Shown here: positions 46,390-61,899 of the stretch, piece by piece
How the letters are laid out: each line of letters begins with the position of its first letter
Position numbering within the stretch: the first letter of the stretch is position 1
Assembly (NCBI GenBank): GCA_963932145.1
Contig: OZ010611.1
Coordinates: 55,685,292 to 55,749,291 of the forward strand
Direction: 5' to 3'
DNA length: 64,000 nucleotides
Source of the DNA: Acanthosepion lycidas
Lineage: Eukaryota > Mollusca > Cephalopoda > Sepiida > Sepiidae
Position numbers and translations under genes: made by a program
Notes under the pieces: generated by a model
Databases searched by the model: none
Seen by the model: the letters and a program-made list of their open reading frames with translations, nothing else
Told to the model about the DNA's origin: nothing

Positions 46390-49300
46390 TGCTGTCCTCA
46401 TGTTTATTGTCTTATTCACCTTCAACATCTGTGTCTATTTCTGAGATAAGGTATTGTAACTATTTACACTCTTCCGACTGCTGTCCTCATCTTTATTGCC
46501 TTATTCACCTTCAACATCTGTGTCTATTTCTGAGATAAGGTATTGTAACTATTTACACTCTTCCGACTGCTGTCCTCATCTTTATTGCCTTATTCACCTT
46601 CAACATCTGTGTCTATTTCTGAGATAAGCTATTGTAACTATTTACACTGTTCCGACTGCTGTCCTCATCTTTATTGCCTTATTCACCTTCAACATCTGTG
46701 TATATTTCTGAGATAAGCTATTGTAACTATTTACACTGTTCCGACTGTTGTCCTCATCTTTATTGCCTTATTCACCTTCAACATCTGTGTCTATTTCTGA
46801 GATAAGTTATTGTAACTATTTTCACTGTTCCGACTGCTGCCCTCATCTTTATTGCCTTATTCACCTTCAACATCTGTGTCTATTTCTGAGATAAGTTATT
46901 GTAATTATTTACACTCTTCCGACTGCTGTCCTCATCTTTATTGCCTTATTCACCTTCAACATCTGTGTCTATTTCTGAGATAAGGTATTGTAACTATTTA
47001 CACTGTTCCGACTGCTGTCCTCATGTTTATTGCCTTATTCACGTTCAACATCTGTGTCTATTTCTGAGATAAGGTATTATAACTATTTACAGTTCTGACT
47101 GCTGTCCTCATCTTTATTGCCTTATTCACCTTCAACATCTTTGTCTATTTCTGAGATAAGGTATTGTAACTATTTACACTCTTCCGACTGCTGTCCTCAT
47201 CTTTATTGCCTTATTCACCTTCAACATCTGTGTCTATTTCTGAGATAAGTTATTGTAACTATTTACACTGTTCCGACTGCTGTCCTCATCTTTATTGCCT
47301 TAATCACCTTCAACATCTGTGTCTATTTCTGAGATAAGGTATTGTAACTATTTACACTGTTCCGACTGCTGTCCTCATCTTTATTGCCTTATTCACCTTC
47401 AACATCTGTGTCTATTTCTGAGATAAGGTATTGTAACTATTTACAGTTCTGACTGCTGTCCTCATCTTTATTGCCTTATTCACCTTCAACATCTGTGTCT
47501 ATTTCTGCGATAAGGTATTGTAACTATTTACACTCATCCGACTGCTGTCCTCATCTTTATTGCCTTATTCACCTTCAACATCTGTGTCTATTTCTGAGAT
47601 AAGGTATTGTAACTATTTACACTCATCCGACTGCTGTCCTCATCTTTATTGCCTTATTCACCTTCAACATCTGTGTCTATTTCTGAGATAAGCTATTGTA
47701 ACTATTTACACTGTTCCGACTGCTGTCCTCATCTTTATTGCCTTATTCACCTTCAACATCTGTGTCTATTTATGAGATAAGTTATTGTAACTATTTACAC
47801 TGTTCCGACTGCTGTCCTCATCTTTATTGCCTTATTCACCTTCAACATCTGTGTCTATTTCTGAGATAAGTTATTGTAATTATTTACACTCTTCCGACTG
47901 CTGTCCTCATGTTTATTGCCTTATTCACCTTCAACATCTGTGTCTATTTCTGAGATAAGGTATTATAACTATTTACAGTTCTGACTGCTGTCCTCATCTT
48001 TATTGCCTTATTCACCTTCAACATCTGTGTCTATTTCTGAGATAAGGTATTGTAACTATTTACACTCTTCCGACTGCTGTCCTCATCTTTATTGCCTTAT
48101 TCACCTTCAACATCTGTGTCTATTTCTGAGATAAGTTATTGTAACTATTTACACTGTTCCGACTGCTGTCCTCATCTTTATTGCCTTATTCACCTTCAAC
48201 ATCTGTGTCTATTTCTGAGATAAGGTATTGTAACTATTTACACTCTTCCGACTGCTGTCCTCATCTTTATTGCCTTATTCACCTTCAACATCTGTGTCTA
48301 TTTCTGAGATAAGTTATTGTAACTATTTACACTGTTCCGACTGCTGTCCTCATCTTTATTGCCTTATTCACCTTCAACATCTGTGTATATTTCTGAGATA
48401 AGCTATTGTAACTATTTACACTGTTCCGACTGTTGTCCTCATCTTTATTGCCTTATTCACCTTCAACATCTGTGTCTATTTCTGAGATAAGTTATTGTAA
48501 CTATTTTCACTGTTCCGACTGCTGCCCTCATCTTTATTGCCTTATTCACCTTCAACATCTGTGTCTATTTCTGAGATAAGTTATTGTAACTATTTTCACT
48601 GTTCCGACTGCTGCCCTCATCTTTATTGCCTTATTCACCTTCAACATCTGTGTCTATTTCTGAGATAAGTTATTGTAATTATTTACACTCTTCCGACTGC
48701 TGTCCTCATCTTTATTGCCTTATTCACCTTCAACATCTGTGTCTATTTCTGAGATAAGGTATTGTAACTATTTACACTGTTCCGACTGCTGTCCTCATGT
48801 TTATTGCCTTATTCACGTTCAACATCTGTGTCTATTTCTGAGATAAGGTATTATAACTATTTACAGTTCTGACTGCTGTCCTCATCTTTATTGCCTTATT
48901 CACCTTCAACATCTTTGTCTATTTCTGAGATAAGGTATTGTAACTATTTACACTCTTCCGACTGCTGTCCTCATCTTTATTGCCTTATTCACCTTCAACA
49001 TCTGTGTCTATTTCTGAGATAAGTTATTGTAACTATTTACACTGTTCCGACTGCTGTCCTCATCTTTATTGCCTTAATCACCTTCAACATCTGTGTCTAT
49101 TTCTGAGATAAGGTATTGTAACTATTTACACTGTTCCGACTGCTGTCCTCATCTTTATTGCCTTATTCACCTTCAACATCTGTGTCTATTTCTGAGATAA
49201 TTATTGTTACTATTTACACTGTTCCGACTGCTGTCCTCATCTTTATTGCCTTATTCACCTTCAACATCTGTGTCTATTTCTGCGATAAGGTATTGTAACT

Positions 49301-52300
49301 AGTTACACTCTTCCGACTGCTGTCCTCATCTTTATTGCCTTATTCACCTTCAACATCTGTGTCTATTTCTTAGATAAGGTATTGTAACTATTTACAGTTC
49401 TGACTGCTGTCCTCATCTTTATTGCCTTATTCACCTTCAACATCTGTGTCTATTTCTGCGATAAGGTATTGTAACTATTTACACTCATCCGACTGCTGTC
49501 CTCATCTTTATTGCCTTATTCACCTTCAACATCTGTGTCTATTTCTGAGATAAGGTATTGTAACTATTTACACTCTTCCGACTGCTGTCCTCATGTTTAT
49601 TGCCTTATTCACCTTCAACATCTGTGTCTATTTCTGAGATAAGGTATTGTAACTATTTACACTCTTCCGACTGCTGTCCTCATCTTTATTGCCTTATTCA
49701 CCTTCAACATCTGTGTCTATTTCTGCGATAAGGTATTGTAACTAGTTACACTCTTCCGACTGCTGTCCTCATCTTTATTGCCTTATTCACCTTCAACATC
49801 TGTGTCTATTTCTGAGATAAGGTATTGTAACTATTTACAGTTCTGACTGCTGTCCTCATCTTTATTGCCTTATTCACCTTCAACATCTGTGTCTATTTCT
49901 GCGATAAGGTATTGTAACTATTTACACTCATCCGACTGCTGTCCTCATCTTTATTGCCTTAATCACCTTCAACATCTGTGTCTATTTCTGAGATAAGGTA
50001 TTGTAACTATTTACACTCATCCGACTGCTGTCCTCATCTTTATTGCCTTATTCACCTTCAACATCTGTGTCTATTTCTGAGATAAGCTATTGTAACTATT
50101 TACACTGTTCCGACTGCTGTCCTCATCTTTATTGCCTTATTCACCTTCAACATCTGTGTCTATTTATGAGATAAGTTATTGTAACTATTTACACTGTTCC
50201 GACTGCTGTCCTCATCTTTATTGCCTTATTCACCTTCAACATCTGTGTCTATTTCTGAGATAAGTTATTGTAATTATTTACACTCTTCCGACTGCTGTCC
50301 TCATGTTTATTGCCTTATTCACCTTCAACATCTGTGTCTATTTCTGAGATAAGGTATTATAACTATTTACAGTTCTGACTGCTGTCCTCATCTTTATTGC
50401 TTTATTCACCTTCAACATCTGTGTCTATTTCTGAGATAAGGTATTGTAACTATTTACACTCTTCCGACTGCTGTCCTCATCTTTATTGCCTTATTCACCT
50501 TCAACATCTGTGTCTATTTCTGAGATAAGTTATTGTAACTATTTACACTGTTCCGACTGCTGTCCTCATCTTTATTGCCTTATTCACCTTCAACATCTGT
50601 GTCTATTTCTGCGATAATGTATTGTAACTAGTTACACTCTTCCGACTGCTGTCCTCATCTTTATTGCCTTATTCACCTTCAACATCTGTGTCTATTTCTG
50701 AGATAAGGTATTGTAACTATTTACAGTTCTGACTGCTGTCCTCATCTTTATTGCCTTATTCACCTTCAACATCTGTGTCTATTTCTGAGATAAGTTATTG
50801 TAACTATTTACACTCTTCCGACTGCTGTCCTCATGTTTATTGCCTTATTCACCTTCAACATCTGTGTCTATTTCTGAGATAAGTTATTGTAACTATTTAC
50901 ACTGTTCCGACTGTTGTCCTCATCTTTATTGCCTTATTCACCTTCAACATCTGTGTCTATTTCTGAGATAAGGTATTGTAACTATTTACACTCTTCCGAC
51001 TGCTGTCCTCATCTTTATTGCCTTATTCACCCTCAACATCTGTGTCTATTTCTGGGATAAGGTATTGTAACTATTTACACTGTTCCGACTGTTGTCCTCA
51101 TCTTTATTGCCTTATTCACCTTCAACATCTGTGTCTATTTCTGAGATAAGGTATTGTAACTATTTACAGTTCTGACTGCTGTCCTCATCTTTATTGCCTT
51201 ATTCACCTTCAACATCTGTGTCTATTTCTGAGATAAGGTATTGTAACTATTTACACTCTTCCGACTGCTGTCCTCATGTTTATTGCCTTATTCACCTTCA
51301 ACATCTGTGTCTATTTCTGAGATAAGTTATTGTAACTATTTACACTGTTCCGACTGTTGTCCTCATCTTTATTGCCTTATTCACCTTCAACATCTGTGTC
51401 TATTTCTGAGATAAGGTATTGTAACTATTTACACTCTTCCGACTGCTGTCCTCATCTTTATTGCCTTATTCACCCTCAACATCTGTGTCTATTTCTGAGA
51501 TAAGGTATTGTAACTATTTACACTGTTCCGACTGTTGTCCTCATCTTTATTGCCTTATTCACCTTCAACATCTGTGTCTATTTCTGAGATAAGGTATTGT
51601 AACTATTTACACTGTTCCGACTGCTGTCCTCATCTTTATTGCCTTATTCACCTTCAACATCTGTGTCTATTTCTGAGATAAGCTATTGTAACTATTTACA
51701 CTGTTCCGACTGCTGTCCTCATCTTTATTGCCTTATTCACCTTCAACACCTGTGTCTATTTCTTAGATAAGTTATTGTAACTATTTTCACTGTTCCGACT
51801 GCTGTCCTCATCTTTATTGCCTTATTCACCTTCAACATCTGTGTCTATTTCTGAGATAAGTTATTGTAATTATTTACACTCTTCCGACTGCTGTCCTCAT
51901 CTTTATTGCCTTATTCACCTTCAACATCTGTGTCTATTTCTGAGATAATGTATTATAACTATTTACAGTTCTGACTGCTGTCCTCATCTTTATTGCCTTA
52001 TTCACCTTCAACATCTGTGTCTATTTCTGAGATAAGGTATTGTAACTATTTACACTCTTCCGACTGCTGTCCTCATCTTTATTGCCTTATTCACCTTCAA
52101 CATCTGTGTCTATTTCTGAGATAAGTTATTGTAACTATTTACACTGTTCCGACTGCTGTCCTCATCTTTATTGCCTTATTCACCTTCAACATCTGTGTCT
52201 ATTTCTGAGATAAGGTATTGTAACTATTTACACTCTTCCGACTGCTGTCCTCATCTTTATTGTCTTATTCACCTTCAACATCTGTGTCTATTTCTGAGAT

Positions 52301-53560
52301 AAGGTATTGTAACTATTTACACTCTTCCGACTGCTGTCCTCATCTTTATTGCCTTATTCACCTTCAACATCTGTGTCTATTTCTGAGATAAGTTATTGTA
52401 ACTATTTACACTGTTCCGACTGCTGTCCTCATCTTTATTGCCTTATTCACCTTCAACATCTGTGTCTATTTCTGAGATAAGGTATTGTAACTATTTACAG
52501 TTCTGACTGCTGTCCTCATCTTTATTGCCTTATTCACCTTCAACATCTGTGTCTATTTCTGAGATAAGGAATTGTAACTATTTACACTCTTCCGACTGCT
52601 GTCCTCATGTTTATTGCCTTATTCACCTCCTACCTCTCTGCCTATTTCTGAGATAAGGTATTGTAACTATTTACAGTTCTGACTGCTGTCCTCATCTTTA
52701 TTGCCTTATTCACCTTCAACATCTGTGTCTATTTCTGAGATAAGCTATTGTAACTATTTACACTCTTCCGACTGCTGTCCTCATGTTTATTGCCTTATTC
52801 ACCTTCAACATCTGTGTCTATTTCTGAGATAAGGTATTGTAACTATTTACACTCTTCCGACTGCTGTCCTCATCTTTTTTGTCTTATTCACCTTCAACAT
52901 CTGTGTCTATTTCTGAGATAATGTATTGTAACTATTTACAGTTCTGACTGCTGTCCTCATCTTTATTGCCTTATTCACCTTCAACATCTGTGTCTATTTC
53001 TGAGATAAGGTATTGTAACTATTTACACTCTTCCGACTGCTGTCCTCATGTTTATTGCCTTATTCACCTTCAACATCTGTGTCTATTTCTGAGATAAGTT
53101 ATTGTAACTATTTACACTGTTCCGACTGTTGTCCTCATCTTTATTGCCTTATTCACCTTCAACATCTGTGTCTATTTCTGAGATAAGGTATTGTAACTAT
53201 TTACACTCTTCCAACTGCTGTCCTCATCTTTATTGCCTTATTCACCCTCAACATCTGTGTCTATTTCTGAGATAAGGTATTGTAACTATTTACACTGTTC
53301 CGACTGTTGTCCTCATCTTTATTGCCTTATTCACCTTCAACATCTGTGTCTATTTCTGAGATAAGGTATTGTAACTATTTACAGTTCTGACTGCTGTCCT
53401 CATCTTTATTGCCTTATTCACCTTCAACATCTGTGTCTATTTCTGAGATAAGGTATTGTAACTATTTACACTCTTCCGACTGCTGTCCTCATGTTTATTG
53501 CCTTATTCACCTTCATCATCTGTGTCTATTTCTGAGATAAGTTATTGTAACTATTTACAC
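46390..53560 (-). repeat. 7536-bp higher-order repeat, copy 1
   Basis: Six markers match copy 2 at an identical offset of 7536 bp. These are TGTTTATTGTC 46,401/53,937; GTGTATATT 46,698/54,234 and 48,383/55,919; AGATAATTATTG 49,195/56,731; CACCTCCTACC 52,624/60,160; and CTTCATCATC 53,511/61,047. The constant offset over about 7 kb means no net insertion or deletion between the copies. The offset equals about 85 monomers including a set of 87-bp units. Confidence 0.9.
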
Positions 53561-53919
53561 TGTTCCGACTGTTGTCCTCATCTTTATTGCCTTATTCACC
53601 TTCAACATCTGTGTCTATTTCTGAGATAAGGTATTGTAACTATTTACACTCTTCCGACTGCTGTCCTCATCTTTATTGCCTTATTCACCTTCAACATCTG
53701 TGTCTATTTCTGAGATAAGGTATTGTAACTATTTACACTCTTCCGACTGCTGTCCTCATCTTTATTGCCTTATTCACCTTCAACATCTGTGTCTATTTCT
53801 GAGATAAGGTATTGTAACTATTTACACTCTTCCGACTGCTGTCCTCATCTTTATTGCCTTATTCACCTTCAACATCTGTGTCTATTTCTGAGATAAGGTA
53901 TTGTAACTATTTACACTCT

Positions 53920-56900
53920 TCCGACTGCTGTCCTCATGTTTATTGTCTTATTCACCTTCAACATCTGTGTCTATTTCTGAGATAAGGTATTGTAACTATT
54001 TACACTCTTCCGACTGCTGTCCTCATCTTTATTGCCTTATTCACCTTCAACATCTGTGTCTATTTCTGAGATAAGGTATTGTAACTATTTACACTCTTCC
54101 GACTGCTGTCCTCATCTTTATTGCCTTATTCACCTTCAACATCTGTGTCTATTTCTGAGATAAGCTATTGTAACTATTTACACTGTTCCGACTGCTGTCC
54201 TCATCTTTATTGCCTTATTCACCTTCAACATCTGTGTATATTTCTGAGATAAGCTATTGTAACTATTTACACTGTTCCGACTGTTGTCCTCATCTTTATT
54301 GCCTTATTCACCTTCAACATCTGTGTCTATTTCTGAGATAAGTTATTGTAACTATTTTCACTGTTCCGACTGCTGCCCTCATCTTTATTGCCTTATTCAC
54401 CTTCAACATCTGTGTCTATTTCTGAGATAAGTTATTGTAATTATTTACACTCTTCCGACTGCTGTCCTCATCTTTATTGCCTTATTCACCTTCAACATCT
54501 GTGTCTATTTCTGAGATAAGGTATTGTAACTATTTACACTGTTCCGACTGCTGTCCTCATGTTTATTGCCTTATTCACGTTCAACATCTGTGTCTATTTC
54601 TGAGATAAGGTATTATAACTATTTACAGTTCTGACTGCTGTCCTCATCTTTATTGCCTTATTCACCTTCAACATCTTTGTCTATTTCTGAGATAAGGTAT
54701 TGTAACTATTTACACTCTTCCGACTGCTGTCCTCATCTTTATTGCCTTATTCACCTTCAACATCTGTGTCTATTTCTGAGATAAGTTATTGTAACTATTT
54801 ACACTGTTCCGACTGCTGTCCTCATCTTTATTGCCTTAATCACCTTCAACATCTGTGTCTATTTCTGAGATAAGGTATTGTAACTATTTACACTGTTCCG
54901 ACTGCTGTCCTCATCTTTATTGCCTTATTCACCTTCAACATCTGTGTCTATTTCTGAGATAAGGTATTGTAACTATTTACAGTTCTGACTGCTGTCCTCA
55001 TCTTTATTGCCTTATTCACCTTCAACATCTGTGTCTATTTCTGCGATAAGGTATTGTAACTATTTACACTCATCCGACTGCTGTCCTCATCTTTATTGCC
55101 TTATTCACCTTCAACATCTGTGTCTATTTCTGAGATAAGGTATTGTAACTATTTACACTCATCCGACTGCTGTCCTCATCTTTATTGCCTTATTCACCTT
55201 CAACATCTGTGTCTATTTCTGAGATAAGCTATTGTAACTATTTACACTGTTCCGACTGCTGTCCTCATCTTTATTGCCTTATTCACCTTCAACATCTGTG
55301 TCTATTTATGAGATAAGTTATTGTAACTATTTACACTGTTCCGACTGCTGTCCTCATCTTTATTGCCTTATTCACCTTCAACATCTGTGTCTATTTCTGA
55401 GATAAGTTATTGTAATTATTTACACTCTTCCGACTGCTGTCCTCATGTTTATTGCCTTATTCACCTTCAACATCTGTGTCTATTTCTGAGATAAGGTATT
55501 ATAACTATTTACAGTTCTGACTGCTGTCCTCATCTTTATTGCCTTATTCACCTTCAACATCTGTGTCTATTTCTGAGATAAGGTATTGTAACTATTTACA
55601 CTCTTCCGACTGCTGTCCTCATCTTTATTGCCTTATTCACCTTCAACATCTGTGTCTATTTCTGAGATAAGTTATTGTAACTATTTACACTGTTCCGACT
55701 GCTGTCCTCATCTTTATTGCCTTATTCACCTTCAACATCTGTGTCTATTTCTGAGATAAGGTATTGTAACTATTTACACTCTTCCGACTGCTGTCCTCAT
55801 CTTTATTGCCTTATTCACCTTCAACATCTGTGTCTATTTCTGAGATAAGTTATTGTAACTATTTACACTGTTCCGACTGCTGTCCTCATCTTTATTGCCT
55901 TATTCACCTTCAACATCTGTGTATATTTCTGAGATAAGCTATTGTAACTATTTACACTGTTCCGACTGTTGTCCTCATCTTTATTGCCTTATTCACCTTC
56001 AACATCTGTGTCTATTTCTGAGATAAGTTATTGTAACTATTTTCACTGTTCCGACTGCTGCCCTCATCTTTATTGCCTTATTCACCTTCAACATCTGTGT
56101 CTATTTCTGAGATAAGTTATTGTAACTATTTTCACTGTTCCGACTGCTGCCCTCATCTTTATTGCCTTATTCACCTTCAACATCTGTGTCTATTTCTGAG
56201 ATAAGTTATTGTAATTATTTACACTCTTCCGACTGCTGTCCTCATCTTTATTGCCTTATTCACCTTCAACATCTGTGTCTATTTCTGAGATAAGGTATTG
56301 TAACTATTTACACTGTTCCGACTGCTGTCCTCATGTTTATTGCCTTATTCACGTTCAACATCTGTGTCTATTTCTGAGATAAGGTATTATAACTATTTAC
56401 AGTTCTGACTGCTGTCCTCATCTTTATTGCCTTATTCACCTTCAACATCTTTGTCTATTTCTGAGATAAGGTATTGTAACTATTTACACTCTTCCGACTG
56501 CTGTCCTCATCTTTATTGCCTTATTCACCTTCAACATCTGTGTCTATTTCTGAGATAAGTTATTGTAACTATTTACACTGTTCCGACTGCTGTCCTCATC
56601 TTTATTGCCTTAATCACCTTCAACATCTGTGTCTATTTCTGAGATAAGGTATTGTAACTATTTACACTGTTCCGACTGCTGTCCTCATCTTTATTGCCTT
56701 ATTCACCTTCAACATCTGTGTCTATTTCTGAGATAATTATTGTTACTATTTACACTGTTCCGACTGCTGTCCTCATCTTTATTGCCTTATTCACCTTCAA
56801 CATCTGTGTCTATTTCTGCGATAAGGTATTGTAACTAGTTACACTCTTCCGACTGCTGTCCTCATCTTTATTGCCTTATTCACCTTCAACATCTGTGTCT

Positions 56901-59900
56901 ATTTCTTAGATAAGGTATTGTAACTATTTACAGTTCTGACTGCTGTCCTCATCTTTATTGCCTTATTCACCTTCAACATCTGTGTCTATTTCTGCGATAA
57001 GGTATTGTAACTATTTACACTCATCCGACTGCTGTCCTCATCTTTATTGCCTTATTCACCTTCAACATCTGTGTCTATTTCTGAGATAAGGTATTGTAAC
57101 TATTTACACTCTTCCGACTGCTGTCCTCATGTTTATTGCCTTATTCACCTTCAACATCTGTGTCTATTTCTGAGATAAGGTATTGTAACTATTTACACTC
57201 TTCCGACTGCTGTCCTCATCTTTATTGCCTTATTCACCTTCAACATCTGTGTCTATTTCTGCGATAAGGTATTGTAACTAGTTACACTCTTCCGACTGCT
57301 GTCCTCATCTTTATTGCCTTATTCACCTTCAACATCTGTGTCTATTTCTGAGATAAGGTATTGTAACTATTTACAGTTCTGACTGCTGTCCTCATCTTTA
57401 TTGCCTTATTCACCTTCAACATCTGTGTCTATTTCTGCGATAAGGTATTGTAACTATTTACACTCATCCGACTGCTGTCCTCATCTTTATTGCCTTAATC
57501 ACCTTCAACATCTGTGTCTATTTCTGAGATAAGGTATTGTAACTATTTACACTCATCCGACTGCTGTCCTCATCTTTATTGCCTTATTCACCTTCAACAT
57601 CTGTGTCTATTTCTGAGATAAGCTATTGTAACTATTTACACTGTTCCGACTGCTGTCCTCATCTTTATTGCCTTATTCACCTTCAACATCTGTGTCTATT
57701 TATGAGATAAGTTATTGTAACTATTTACACTGTTCCGACTGCTGTCCTCATCTTTATTGCCTTATTCACCTTCAACATCTGTGTCTATTTCTGAGATAAG
57801 TTATTGTAATTATTTACACTCTTCCGACTGCTGTCCTCATGTTTATTGCCTTATTCACCTTCAACATCTGTGTCTATTTCTGAGATAAGGTATTATAACT
57901 ATTTACAGTTCTGACTGCTGTCCTCATCTTTATTGCTTTATTCACCTTCAACATCTGTGTCTATTTCTGAGATAAGGTATTGTAACTATTTACACTCTTC
58001 CGACTGCTGTCCTCATCTTTATTGCCTTATTCACCTTCAACATCTGTGTCTATTTCTGAGATAAGTTATTGTAACTATTTACACTGTTCCGACTGCTGTC
58101 CTCATCTTTATTGCCTTATTCACCTTCAACATCTGTGTCTATTTCTGCGATAATGTATTGTAACTAGTTACACTCTTCCGACTGCTGTCCTCATCTTTAT
58201 TGCCTTATTCACCTTCAACATCTGTGTCTATTTCTGAGATAAGGTATTGTAACTATTTACAGTTCTGACTGCTGTCCTCATCTTTATTGCCTTATTCACC
58301 TTCAACATCTGTGTCTATTTCTGAGATAAGTTATTGTAACTATTTACACTCTTCCGACTGCTGTCCTCATGTTTATTGCCTTATTCACCTTCAACATCTG
58401 TGTCTATTTCTGAGATAAGTTATTGTAACTATTTACACTGTTCCGACTGTTGTCCTCATCTTTATTGCCTTATTCACCTTCAACATCTGTGTCTATTTCT
58501 GAGATAAGGTATTGTAACTATTTACACTCTTCCGACTGCTGTCCTCATCTTTATTGCCTTATTCACCCTCAACATCTGTGTCTATTTCTGGGATAAGGTA
58601 TTGTAACTATTTACACTGTTCCGACTGTTGTCCTCATCTTTATTGCCTTATTCACCTTCAACATCTGTGTCTATTTCTGAGATAAGGTATTGTAACTATT
58701 TACAGTTCTGACTGCTGTCCTCATCTTTATTGCCTTATTCACCTTCAACATCTGTGTCTATTTCTGAGATAAGGTATTGTAACTATTTACACTCTTCCGA
58801 CTGCTGTCCTCATGTTTATTGCCTTATTCACCTTCAACATCTGTGTCTATTTCTGAGATAAGTTATTGTAACTATTTACACTGTTCCGACTGTTGTCCTC
58901 ATCTTTATTGCCTTATTCACCTTCAACATCTGTGTCTATTTCTGAGATAAGGTATTGTAACTATTTACACTCTTCCGACTGCTGTCCTCATCTTTATTGC
59001 CTTATTCACCCTCAACATCTGTGTCTATTTCTGAGATAAGGTATTGTAACTATTTACACTGTTCCGACTGTTGTCCTCATCTTTATTGCCTTATTCACCT
59101 TCAACATCTGTGTCTATTTCTGAGATAAGGTATTGTAACTATTTACACTGTTCCGACTGCTGTCCTCATCTTTATTGCCTTATTCACCTTCAACATCTGT
59201 GTCTATTTCTGAGATAAGCTATTGTAACTATTTACACTGTTCCGACTGCTGTCCTCATCTTTATTGCCTTATTCACCTTCAACACCTGTGTCTATTTCTT
59301 AGATAAGTTATTGTAACTATTTTCACTGTTCCGACTGCTGTCCTCATCTTTATTGCCTTATTCACCTTCAACATCTGTGTCTATTTCTGAGATAAGTTAT
59401 TGTAATTATTTACACTCTTCCGACTGCTGTCCTCATCTTTATTGCCTTATTCACCTTCAACATCTGTGTCTATTTCTGAGATAATGTATTATAACTATTT
59501 ACAGTTCTGACTGCTGTCCTCATCTTTATTGCCTTATTCACCTTCAACATCTGTGTCTATTTCTGAGATAAGGTATTGTAACTATTTACACTCTTCCGAC
59601 TGCTGTCCTCATCTTTATTGCCTTATTCACCTTCAACATCTGTGTCTATTTCTGAGATAAGTTATTGTAACTATTTACACTGTTCCGACTGCTGTCCTCA
59701 TCTTTATTGCCTTATTCACCTTCAACATCTGTGTCTATTTCTGAGATAAGGTATTGTAACTATTTACACTCTTCCGACTGCTGTCCTCATCTTTATTGCC
59801 TTATTCACCTTCAACATCTGTGTCTATTTCTGAGATAAGGTATTGTAACTATTTACACTCTTCCGACTGCTGTCCTCATCTTTATTGCCTTATTCACCTT

Positions 59901-61100
59901 CAACATCTGTGTCTATTTCTGAGATAAGTTATTGTAACTATTTACACTGTTCCGACTGCTGTCCTCATCTTTATTGCCTTATTCACCTTCAACATCTGTG
60001 TCTATTTCTGAGATAAGGTATTGTAACTATTTACAGTTCTGACTGCTGTCCTCATCTTTATTGCCTTATTCACCTTCAACATCTGTGTCTATTTCTGAGA
60101 TAAGGAATTGTAACTATTTACACTCTTCCGACTGCTGTCCTCATGTTTATTGCCTTATTCACCTCCTACCTCTCTGCCTATTTCTGAGATAAGGTATTGT
60201 AACTATTTACAGTTCTGACTGCTGTCCTCATCTTTATTGCCTTATTCACCTTCAACATCTGTGTCTATTTCTGAGATAAGCTATTGTAACTATTTACACT
60301 CTTCCGACTGCTGTCCTCATGTTTATTGCCTTATTCACCTTCAACATCTGTGTCTATTTCTGAGATAAGGTATTGTAACTATTTACACTCTTCCGACTGC
60401 TGTCCTCATCTTTTTTGTCTTATTCACCTTCAACATCTGTGTCTATTTCTGAGATAATGTATTGTAACTATTTACAGTTCTGACTGCTGTCCTCATCTTT
60501 ATTGCCTTATTCACCTTCAACATCTGTGTCTATTTCTGAGATAAGGTATTGTAACTATTTACACTCTTCCGACTGCTGTCCTCATGTTTATTGCCTTATT
60601 CACCTTCAACATCTGTGTCTATTTCTGAGATAAGTTATTGTAACTATTTACACTGTTCCGACTGTTGTCCTCATCTTTATTGCCTTATTCACCTTCAACA
60701 TCTGTGTCTATTTCTGAGATAAGGTATTGTAACTATTTACACTCTTCCAACTGCTGTCCTCATCTTTATTGCCTTATTCACCCTCAACATCTGTGTCTAT
60801 TTCTGAGATAAGGTATTGTAACTATTTACACTGTTCCGACTGTTGTCCTCATCTTTATTGCCTTATTCACCTTCAACATCTGTGTCTATTTCTGAGATAA
60901 GGTATTGTAACTATTTACAGTTCTGACTGCTGTCCTCATCTTTATTGCCTTATTCACCTTCAACATCTGTGTCTATTTCTGAGATAAGGTATTGTAACTA
61001 TTTACACTCTTCCGACTGCTGTCCTCATGTTTATTGCCTTATTCACCTTCATCATCTGTGTCTATTTCTGAGATAAGTTATTGTAACTATTTACACTGTT
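53920..61100 (-). repeat. 7536-bp higher-order repeat, copy 2
   Basis: Directly follows copy 1 in the same orientation. At least one substitution separates them (TTCCAACTG at about 46,286 against TTCCGACTG at the equivalent place). Similarity at this offset ends shortly after 61,050, where CACCCTCAACATC has no counterpart. Confidence 0.9.
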
Positions 61101-61899
61101 CCGACTGTTGTCCTCATCTTTATTGCCTTATTCACCTTCAACATCTGTGTCTATTTCTGAGATAAGGTATTGTAACTATTTACACTCTTCCGACTGCTGT
61201 CCTCATCTTTATTGCCTTATTCACCCTCAACATCTGTGTCTATTTCTGAGATAAGGTATTGTAACTATTTACACTGTTCCGACTGTTGTCCTCATCTTTA
61301 TTGCCTTATTCACCTTCAACATCTGTGTCTATTTCTGAGATAAGGTATTGTAACTATTTACACTCTTCCGACTGCTGTCATCATCTTTATTGCCTTATTC
61401 ACCTTCAACATCTGTGTCTATTTCTGAGATAAGCTATTGTAACTATTTACACTGTTCCGACTGCTGTCCTCATCTTTATTGCCTTATTCACCTTCAACAC
61501 CTGTGTCTATTTCTTAGATAAGTTATTGTAACTATTTTCACTGTTCCGACTGCTGTCCTCATCTTTATTGCCTTATTCACCTTCAACACCTGTGTCTATT
61601 TCTTAGATAAGTTATTGTAACTATTTTCACTGTTCCGACTGCTGTCCTCATCTTTATTGCCTTATTCACCTTCAACATCTGTGTCTATTTCTGAGATAAG
61701 TTATTGTAATTATTTACACTCTTCCGACTGCTGTCCTCATCTTTATTGCCTTATTCACCTTCAACATCTGTGTCTATTTCTGAGATAAGGTATTGTAACT
61801 ATTTACACTGTTCCGACTGCTGTCCTCATCTTTATTGCCTTATTCACCTTCAACATCTGTGTCTATTTCTGAGATAAGTTATTGTAACTATTTACACTC

